A stretch of 35,154 nt of DNA from IMG/VR virus record IMGVR_UViG_3300021961_000012, positions 1 to 35,154 of that record; one strand, given 5' to 3'. Both the position numbers and the translations under genes were made by a program. Each line of letters starts with the position of its first letter. Position 1 is the first letter of the stretch. Positions 24,732-29,441 of the stretch are shown here, in pieces. The notes below the pieces were generated by a model, which saw only the letters and a list, made by a program, of their open reading frames with translations, searched no databases and was not told where the DNA came from. The stretch comes from a virus.

Positions 24732-25255
24732 TATGGAGCAACAGTTGTTGTTGTTGTAGTAGTTGTCATACAAGAAGTACCATCAGCGTTGATTAACGCC
24801 ATCTCATCGTTTGGAATGTCGATGTTAAGAACAAGAGACCATCCGGCAAGTAAGTTCTCAAATCTATCTTCAAATTGTGTGGCAGTTGGAGAATCCACTA
24901 TCTCGTAGTTGTTCTCATTCATACCTCCACGTCTAAGGGAGCTTTGCAACCCATTTACAACACTCAACATACTATTTAGAATATCCTGCTTGTTGTCTCC
25001 TTGATAAAGTGGGTTATGGGTTGTTTGTTTATCCTCTTTATACTCATCTACCACATCCATAGCAATAATATTCACACTAAAGGTCATATAGTGGTCGTTA
25101 AACGTTACATCACTCACGATAATATGGGCAAGTGGGAAAATAGTTTGTTTAGATAGGTCTACGTCAAATATATCTCCTGAGGTAACGGTATTTATATTAT
25201 TATTACCGTTGAGGTAGTTGTAGATGTTGTCAATGAGGTTATAATATTCTTTCAT
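24731..25255 (-). CDS. Tail terminator/completion protein with polythreonine tail
   Basis: This 174-residue protein begins MKEYYNLIDNIYNYLNGNNN and has SKQTIFPLAHIIVSDVTFND, then DRFENLLAGWSLVLNIDIPN, a pattern of tail terminator proteins. The last residues are CMTTTTTTTTVAP, with eight Thr in a row encoded by an ACN microsatellite at about 24735-24770. This run cannot be part of a folded domain. It resembles the linkers of the Thr-rich protein in the same operon, which suggests these tails are modified or exposed. It lies directly below the tail chaperone. Confidence 0.65.
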   Translation of the reverse strand: MKEYYNLIDNIYNYLNGNNNINTVTSGDIFDVDLSKQTIFPLAHIIVSDVTFNDHYMTFSVNIIAMDVVDEYKEDKQTTHNPLYQGDNKQDILNSMLSVVNGLQSSLRRGGMNENNYEIVDSPTATQFEDRFENLLAGWSLVLNIDIPNDEMALINADGTSCMTTTTTTTTVAP

Positions 25256-26018
25256 CGCTTCATAGCTTTTTTAATCATATTCGATTCTAATTCGTTTTTC
25301 TCTTTCTCAAAGGTTAAATACATCAAACACTTAAATAACGGTTCTGATGTAACTTTGTCAAATTTTGTGATGTCTCCCTTAGCGAGTCCATAAATTGAGC
25401 TATACCAACCCCATTTCTTTCCAAAGTTTGATGTAGAGGAGAGGTTTGCGGTATTTTCCTCAATTCCTTCTCCAAATAAACTAGGGAAGCTCTCGATAAC
25501 TCGATCCCTAAATTGTAAAAAAAAACCATAGCCCCCATCACAACACTAAGTGGCATCTCCTTCATCCACATCCGTATCTCATCATTTGGCTTATACGGAG
25601 CGATAGTATATTTATCTTTACTCTTAAAGTTTACCGGTCTATACAACACCGCCATTGCCTTATGGATGTCTTGCCAATCTGATATTGTAGCCTCAACGTC
25701 CACATACTCACCAAGACTCATCTCTTCTAAGTTTGGTATAAATCCCATTTCAACACCTCCAAGAGTAAAGTGGCGAGTAAGATTATACTTTTTGGAGAAT
25801 GCCTCCTCAATAATCTTGAGTACCTTGTTGAACTCAACAACAGGTATCTTCTCCACATCATTCAGATTCACATTACAGAATATCTCAATGAGCTTCTTGT
25901 TGGTGAAATCCGTATACTCATCACCTTCGTTTTGATCTACGATTTTTATATATCGTTGATATTGCCCTAAGGTAATTGACTCTAAAGATGTTGGTACTTC
26001 TAATTCTATCTTAGCCAT
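25252..26018 (-). CDS. Tail assembly chaperone, -1 frameshift fusion product (predicted)
   Basis: A -1 shift at the U-run (G GUU UUU UUU UAC, coordinates 25517-25525) would join the zero-frame first 167 residues to a second frame of 88 codons that ends at 25252. That frame encodes SNFGKKWGWYSSIYGLAKGD, then KFDKVTSEPLFKCLMYLTFE and KNELESNMIKKAMKR, a coherent folded-looking domain with no start codon near its beginning. The fusion would be 255 residues. This matches the G/GT arrangement of phage lambda. An assembly error in the 9-T run is the alternative. Confidence 0.65.
25323..26018 (-). CDS. Tail assembly chaperone, zero-frame product
   Basis: This 231-residue protein begins MAKIELEVPTSLESITLGQY and has KKLIEIFCNVNLNDVEKIPV, GGVEMGFIPNLEEMSLGEYV and DWQDIHKAMAVLYRPVNFKS. 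The order of blocks matches tail-assembly chaperones of Bacteroidetes phages. After a T-rich run at 25517-25525 the zero frame ends with LERNGVGIAQFMDSLRETSQ. Such chaperones in lambdoid phages have a second, frameshifted form; here an open -1 frame continues downstream (see the next entry). Confidence 0.75.
   Translation of the reverse strand: MAKIELEVPTSLESITLGQYQRYIKIVDQNEGDEYTDFTNKKLIEIFCNVNLNDVEKIPVVEFNKVLKIIEEAFSKKYNLTRHFTLGGVEMGFIPNLEEMSLGEYVDVEATISDWQDIHKAMAVLYRPVNFKSKDKYTIAPYKPNDEIRMWMKEMPLSVVMGAMVFFYNLGIELSRASLVYLEKELRKIPQTSPLHQTLERNGVGIAQFMDSLRETSQNLTKLHQNRYLSV
25517..25526 (-). other. Slippery heptamer for -1 frameshift
   Basis: On the minus strand G GTT TTT TTT TAC contains nine Ts, giving a U UUU UUU heptamer in frame. 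Both the A- and P-site tRNAs can re-pair in the -1 frame, as in the classic XXXYYYZ model. The -1 frame stays open from here to 25252. Confidence 0.65.
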
Positions 26019-26085
26019 ATTGTAAGTAATTTACGAAATTGTTTTTGTACTCCAAAAAATAATTACCAGTATTATACTAGTATAG

Positions 26086-26193
26086 TACTAAGTATAATAT
26101 ACTAAGTATTGTACTTACTATACTAAGTAAGATACTTACTACACTTAGTAAGATATTATAAATATATATATATATATTATATTATACTAAGTA
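26086..26193. repeat. TACTAAGTA repeat cluster 2
   Basis: TACTAAGTA occurs at 26086-26094, 26100-26108, 26121-26129 and 26185-26193, with TACTTACTA variants at 26112-26120 and 26133-26141, and a TATATATA tract between. It lies in the gap upstream of the tail chaperone gene (ATG 26018) and shares its motif with the cluster at 2690-2793. Copies in either orientation nearly self-pair. Confidence 0.8.
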
Positions 26194-26204
26194 CTATAGT
26201 CCTG

Positions 26205-26435
26205 TCAGTTGGAGATTGCCTTAAGATATATATCCATATATATTTCCCATACTTTGGAGTCAACAACGTCTAAATGGTATAGACCCTCACTAACTTTAAT
26301 ATCGATATTCTCCATATCAACAATCACCTTGTAGTAGTTCTTCTTAACCTTATCAGGCGTGGAGTAAACTTCTATACCATTAAACCAACACCATACAACA
26401 GCATCATATGGGATACTACTACCTATTGAATTCAT
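26205..26435 (-). CDS. Small protein, paralog of the gene at 29193-29441
   Basis: This 76-residue protein starts at ATG 26435, four bases below a perfect -7 box, so its transcript may be leaderless. It reads PYDAVVWCWFNGIEVYSTPD, then DSKVWEIYMDIYLKAI. The other copy has YDAFIWCNERYIRVYPKIQK and DEKIWRFYKYIF in the same places. The two therefore descend from one ancestor: YDAxxWC at the start and KxWxxYxxI at the end. Function is unknown. A longer in-frame start exists, but it would read through the promoter. Confidence 0.65.
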   Translation of the reverse strand: MNSIGSSIPYDAVVWCWFNGIEVYSTPDKVKKNYYKVIVDMENIDIKVSEGLYHLDVVDSKVWEIYMDIYLKAISN

Positions 26436-26439
26436 AATA

Positions 26440-26470
26440 CAAATATAGTCAAATACCCTATTAGATTCAC
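26440..26470 (-). promoter_or_regulatory. Candidate promoter of the 76-residue gene
   Basis: The -7 box TATATTTG (26447-26440) is exact; TGTG stands 20 bases upstream in place of TTTG. The sequence GACTATATTTGTA is shared with the ERF promoter. A GTGAATCTAATAGGG copy (26470-26456) overlaps the -33 area and could be a regulator site. Confidence 0.55.
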
Positions 26471-26787
26471 ATTGGCAGTTGGAAAAGATTGTTTGTGTAC
26501 ACTCTAGCTGAATATACAAGCATATAGATATCTTTGTCAGAGTACTTATATTAATACCCCGATATATTAAATTTAAGGCTATTTTAAGCCGTTTTAAGAG
26601 ACTTTTGTATCTTTGTGGTATCAATATACCACCTGTATAATTTAAGGCTATTAAAACGCTTTAAATTGCGTTGGGTTTATGAATTAAAGCGGTAAATTGA
26701 TATTGGTTTAAGATATAAACATATCCATCCCGGTATTATTTAAACTTTAAACCATTGATAATTAAGCAACTTAAAAAAATAAAGCCA
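26471..26787. other. Non-coding stretch with a possible plus-strand promoter/operator
   Basis: I see no minus-strand gene in these bases. On the plus strand TATCTTTG (26608-26615) matches the -7 consensus and is followed at once by a perfect inverted repeat, GTGGTAT-CAAT-ATACCAC (26615-26632). No TTTG is found 19 bases upstream. Variants of TTAAAACGCTTTAA lie near 26655 and resemble a motif near 28055, at the other edge of the Gp88 cassette. The only open frame after the promoter is very short (ATGAATTAA), so any transcript would be non-coding. Confidence 0.35.
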
Positions 26788-26820
26788 CAAAAAAAGCCCC
26801 AAAAAAGGGGCTGTATTTTT
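26788..26820. terminator. Bidirectional terminator below the Gp88 cassette
   Basis: AGCCCC-AAAAAA-GGGGCT (26795-26812) forms a hairpin in either direction. On the minus strand it is followed by seven Ts and closes the cassette; on the plus strand it is followed by GTATTTTT. Confidence 0.85.
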
Positions 26821-26834
26821 AATTTAAGTTTAAT

Positions 26835-27593
26835 TTATCCAACTACAAAACCCGTTGTATCTTTCTTTGCGTCTCCTTTTGCCTTAAGGCCTAGAACAAC
26901 GTTTTTATTGTAGATCATTACCAGATCGCTGGTATCTCCATCGACTACAGAATACCCGGCCCAGTATCTAGGCAATTTATTGCGAAAAACTACAGAAACA
27001 TTAGCACCCATATTTAAAGCGGATCGCGCTGCGCTTTCATTATCTTCAGCCCTGGAGAAAGTCAAAAAATAATTTGGGTGATCTTTGTACTTTTGTACTT
27101 TCCCTAGTATTTTTGTATAGTCATAAAAAACGGCATAATCTCCCAGCATCGAAATATCTAGCTTTGCGTATTTTTTTAGCAAATATATAAAGTCGATATC
27201 ACTAGTCCCATTAAGGCGAAAAGCTATTTTTTTGCGCTGTTTACTTGCTGTTTTGTATTTTGTATAAATCTCCTTTGCCAATTGCATAATAAAGCTTTTC
27301 TTGTCTCTTAAGTAATATTCTGTTTTCGCTATTCTAGCTTCTAGTACTGGGCGCATAATACCCCGGCCGGCTGTAAATAAGCAAGCGCTAGCACATCCGT
27401 TCGATGCCATTGGGCAAATATTTATATTTTTGCTGTTTTGATTATATGGGGCTAAATATAATATAAAAGTATCTAGGCTATTTTTTGCTGTTTTCGCGTT
27501 CGATATCCCAGTACTTAAGAGGGTTTTTGGGGCCGGTAAATTGGCCCCGTTTTTTATTATATTTTGTATCTTTGTTTCTTTTGGTGTTGTCAT
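26835..27593 (-). CDS. Gp88-like protein with cysteine cluster
   Basis: This 252-residue protein resembles the phage Gp88 family. It has LPAPKTLLSTGISNAKTAKN, and the cluster CPMASNGCASACLFTAGRG with C60, C67 and C71 (C-x6-C-x3-C). Later strands are IAFRLNGTSDIDFIYLL, AVFYDYTKI, YFLTFSRAEDNESAARSAL and NVSVVFRNKLPRYW. The alternating strands and helices suggest a TIM-like barrel, and the cysteines could hold a metal or iron-sulphur cluster. A radical-SAM-like chemistry is a speculative reading; the family has no function I can name. Base composition (GCG, GCGC and CCGG words) differs from neighbouring genes. Confidence 0.6.
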   Translation of the reverse strand: MTTPKETKIQNIIKNGANLPAPKTLLSTGISNAKTAKNSLDTFILYLAPYNQNSKNINICPMASNGCASACLFTAGRGIMRPVLEARIAKTEYYLRDKKSFIMQLAKEIYTKYKTASKQRKKIAFRLNGTSDIDFIYLLKKYAKLDISMLGDYAVFYDYTKILGKVQKYKDHPNYFLTFSRAEDNESAARSALNMGANVSVVFRNKLPRYWAGYSVVDGDTSDLVMIYNKNVVLGLKAKGDAKKDTTGFVVG

Positions 27594-27595
27594 TG

Positions 27596-27892
27596 TTATC
27601 TATATTTTAGGTTAATTTTATTGTAGTTTATTTTGGTGACTGTATCTAAATTGATGGATCGATATCCTCCAGCTTTAAGATCAAAAACGCGCAAAATACC
27701 GTTTTCGCTAGGTGATACTGTTTTTATAGTACGGCCGTTTTGCACCAGGTATTTTTTTACCCCAGTTCTACAGTTCATTATTCTTTTCGAGCCGTCTTTT
27801 TTTGTAAACTCTACAGTAAAAAAAGCACCGTTTAATAGGTTAATTTTCTCCAATAGCTCGAGACGTTTTAAAATTGTTGTTGTTGTTTTCAT
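27596..27892 (-). CDS. WYL_2/DUF2693-like SH3-fold protein
   Basis: This 98-residue protein has a basic N-terminus (MKTTTTILKRLELLEKINLL) and a small beta barrel: FTVEFTKKDGSKRIMNCRTG, then ENGILRVFDLKAGGYRSINL. The KKDGSKRxMN and FDLKAGGYRSI motifs match the DUF2693/WYL_2 family. It is the middle gene of the cassette, with a leader (ATTAACC 16 bases before ATG) like those of the other two genes. It may be a regulator or an RNA/protein-binding module. Confidence 0.6.
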   Translation of the reverse strand: MKTTTTILKRLELLEKINLLNGAFFTVEFTKKDGSKRIMNCRTGVKKYLVQNGRTIKTVSPSENGILRVFDLKAGGYRSINLDTVTKINYNKINLKYR

Positions 27893-27903
27893 TGTTCTAA
27901 GGT

Positions 27904-28020
27904 TTAAAGGTTAATAATAATTTGAGCGAAAAGCCACATAAAAAATACTACTAATGTAATATTAAAAGCTTTACGGCTAATTGTGTCCAGTTTTTCGATA
28001 ATTGTTGTTTTTGTTTTCAT
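27904..28020 (-). CDS. Tiny membrane protein opening the Gp88 cassette
   Basis: This 38-residue protein begins MKTKTTIIEKLDTISRKAF and has one hydrophobic span (NITLVVFFMWLFAQIIINL). The first residues resemble those of the next gene (MKTTTTILKRLELLEK). It is the first gene after the cassette promoter, and all three cassette genes share the ATTAACC-AACAATG leader. Function is unknown; membrane localisation is likely. Confidence 0.55.
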   Translation of the reverse strand: MKTKTTIIEKLDTISRKAFNITLVVFFMWLFAQIIINL

Positions 28021-28072
28021 TGTTTAATGTATTGGTTAATATTTGCGTTAAAACTACTTAAAAGCGTTTAAG

Positions 28073-28104
28073 CAAATATAGCAACAATTTTTTTTTGTTT
28101 TCAA
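28073..28104 (-). promoter_or_regulatory. Promoter of the Gp88 cassette
   Basis: The -7 box TATATTTG (28080-28073) is exact. TTGAA (28104-28100) lies where the -33 TTTG is expected, at 19-20 bases. Transcription should begin near 28067, about 45 bases before the first ATG. Confidence 0.65.
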
Positions 28105-28136
28105 TAGCGATCAGCCATTTTAACAAAATTTTAACG

Positions 28137-28173
28137 TTGTTACAAATACAACAAATTGTTACAAATGTAACAA
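28137..28173. promoter_or_regulatory. Twin operator-like palindromes upstream of the cassette promoter
   Basis: TTGTTACAAATGTAACAA (28156-28173) is an inverted repeat with 8-base arms. TTGTTACAAATACAACAA (28137-28154) is an imperfect copy starting 19 bases away, about two helical turns. The pair sits 33-90 bases upstream of the cassette -33 box, the place for a dimeric regulator. Confidence 0.65.
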
Positions 28174-28196
28174 AGGGAAGCCCCTCATCGAGACCC

Positions 28197-28260
28197 CCCT
28201 ATTGAATTTATACCCCTATTGAATTCACAAGGGTATTGAATTCACAACCCTATTGAATTG
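28197..28260. repeat. Tandem CCCTATTGAATTCAC repeats
   Basis: Four copies of (C)CCTATTGAATTYAY or its half-forms lie at about 28197-28211, 28213-28228, 28230-28245 and 28248-28260. The minus-strand reading is TTGTGAATTCAATAGGG. Single copies occur at 4084-4099, 4113-4126, 12671-12683, 12720-12733, 26422-26435 and 26456-26470. The last copy contains the stop codon of the gene at 28250-28402. Confidence 0.75.
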
Positions 28261-28402
28261 TTAAATCTGACCGGTCTAATTTATCCTGGAGGTTGTCGAG
28301 AAAAACTGTGGAAAGTTTTTGTTCTCTTCTCCATCCGATCTCACGAGCCAACCCCCATTGAATTGCTTGTAGCTCTTCCTTTGTTAATCTTATAGTGACC
28401 AT
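28250..28402 (-). CDS. Hypothetical 50-residue protein
   Basis: This small protein begins MVTIRLTKEELQAIQWGLAR and continues EIGWRREQKLSTVFLDNLQD. It looks like a two-helix protein with a charged surface, and the VTIRLTKEEL opening resembles ribbon-helix-helix starts. It overlaps the gene upstream by 13 bases. Its TAG lies inside a CCCTATTGAATTG repeat. Confidence 0.55.
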   Translation of the reverse strand: MVTIRLTKEELQAIQWGLAREIGWRREQKLSTVFLDNLQDKLDRSDLTIQ

Positions 28403-28536
28403 CTTACTTCGTTTAGTTTCTTAATGGTGTTATCAATACTATCTACCTGGCTCCAATTCTGACAGGCGATATGGGTACGTTTGTTGTCCTCCAGAAGTCT
28501 TTCTAGGTATTCTATTTCGTCTTTACTTAAACTCAT
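28390..28536 (-). CDS. Hypothetical 48-residue helical protein
   Basis: This protein begins MSLSKDEIEYLERLLEDNKR and continues with IACQNWSQVDSIDNTIKKLN. ATG 28536 forms an ATGA overlap with the preceding stop, and its end overlaps the next gene by 13 bases. The compact coupling favours a real gene in a four-gene operon. Function is unknown. Confidence 0.55.
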   Translation of the reverse strand: MSLSKDEIEYLERLLEDNKRTHIACQNWSQVDSIDNTIKKLNEVRWSL

Positions 28537-28790
28537 AATTTTCTTTTTAAGTAGTCAATAAATTCTGAACGAACCTCATTATAGATTTCCTCGTAATAAT
28601 CATCCCAAAGCAAATCTTTTGCTCTTTCGTTACTCCCACAAGTGTAGGCAATACCTTCTGATATATCTTGCTCTATTAGGGTGTTAAAATCCTCCCCATT
28701 AATCATCTCAAAAAGTATTGTAAATGCTTCGTTCTTTGCAGAATCTACAGCATAATCTATAGCATCGTTTATGTATTCTCTGATATCCAT
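28533..28790 (-). CDS. Hypothetical 85-residue acidic protein
   Basis: This acidic helical protein reads MDIREYINDAIDYAVDSAKN, then FEMINGEDFNTLIEQDISEG and YYEEIYNEVRSEFIDYLKRK. ATG 28790 shares a base with the upstream stop (TAATG), and its TGA overlaps the next ATG (ATGA). A small acidic phage early protein of this kind could be a DNA mimic or host inhibitor, but nothing in the sequence proves this. Confidence 0.55.
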   Translation of the reverse strand: MDIREYINDAIDYAVDSAKNEAFTILFEMINGEDFNTLIEQDISEGIAYTCGSNERAKDLLWDDYYEEIYNEVRSEFIDYLKRKL

Positions 28791-29011
28791 TATTTCTCGT
28801 CTATTTTAAGTTTAACAAATTCTTTTATCTCTCTGACTTGTTCAGAGCCTATCCAATCTATAAAGTTATAGGGGTCAAACTCAAGAGTAATGAATTCCCC
28901 ACTCATATTGGACTCTACTTCTAAGTATAATGAGGCTTGCTCATTTTTCTTCCCGAAGTTCTGTGGGAGCATCATCCCAACAATTGTTAAGTGGTCATAC
29001 TGATTTTCCAT
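28790..29011 (-). CDS. Hypothetical 73-residue protein, first gene of an early operon
   Basis: This protein begins MENQYDHLTIVGMMLPQNFG and has LYLEVESNMSGEFITLEFDP, then IKEFVKLKIDEK. It is the first gene behind the promoter at 29037-29067. It looks like a small beta-alpha fold with an acidic character. Function is unknown. Confidence 0.55.
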   Translation of the reverse strand: MENQYDHLTIVGMMLPQNFGKKNEQASLYLEVESNMSGEFITLEFDPYNFIDWIGSEQVREIKEFVKLKIDEK

Positions 29012-29036
29012 ATTTATCTTTGTTTAAAATTATACT

Positions 29037-29067
29037 GCAATTTAGAAATAATTCTCCAACTGACAAA
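29037..29067 (-). promoter_or_regulatory. Promoter of the four-gene early operon
   Basis: -33 TTTG (29067-29064), 19 bases, then TAAATTGC (29044-29037), an imperfect -7 box. The spacer starts with CAGTTGGA as in the ERF and 31462-31492 promoters. The terminator at 29091-29121 lies just upstream and insulates it. Confidence 0.65.
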
Positions 29068-29090
29068 TATAAAAGTGTTAAAGTTTTGTT

Positions 29091-29121
29091 AAAAAGAAAA
29101 CTCCCCTATTTCTAGAGGAGT
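29091..29121 (-). terminator. Intrinsic terminator after the TerL/29193 operon
   Basis: On the minus strand ACTCCTCT (29121-29114) pairs with AGGGGAGT (29107-29100) over a six-base loop, followed by TTTTCTTTTT. Confidence 0.82.
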
Positions 29122-29192
29122 CATCCCAATTAACCCAAATTTAAACAAATGAAAACTCTCTTATGGAGAAAAAAAGCCTTTATCAAATATAG

Positions 29193-29441
29193 TTATTTTT
29201 TCTTACTATCAAAAATATATTTATAAAATCTCCAAATTTTTTCATCTAATATATCTTTGTCAAAGGTATCTTTAGATATAAATACTACTTGTCCATCATC
29301 CTCCCTTACGAGCTTATAGGTACTATCCTTTTGAATTTTAGGGTACACCCTAATATATCTCTCATTACACCAAATAAAAGCATCGTAATGGCTCTTATCA
29401 GGCACAAACATATACTTAAGACTTGGCTTCTTTTTCTTCAT
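29193..29441 (-). CDS. Small protein, paralog of the gene at 26205-26435
   Basis: This 82-residue basic protein begins MKKKKPSLKYMFVPDKSH, with YDAFIWCNERYIRVYPKIQK and a C-terminal DEKIWRFYKYIFDSKKK. The YDAxxWC and KxWxxYxxI patterns also occur in the 76-residue protein at 26205-26435. Its ATG overlaps the TerL stop, so it is co-translated with TerL and ends the packaging transcript before the terminator at 29091-29121. Function is unknown. Confidence 0.65.
   Translation of the reverse strand: MKKKKPSLKYMFVPDKSHYDAFIWCNERYIRVYPKIQKDSTYKLVREDDGQVVFISKDTFDKDILDEKIWRFYKYIFDSKKK

Noticed and set aside
24731-24773. Asn-rich N-terminal extension of the tail completion protein
   Set aside because: Those codons are the polythreonine tract of the upstream gene read in another frame. 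The TAATG start at 24731 is better.
26205-26490. CAGTTGGA copies on the plus strand near 26213 and 26468
   Set aside because: They are in the opposite orientation to the promoter copies, have no -7 box at the right distance, and the first is part of a coding end.
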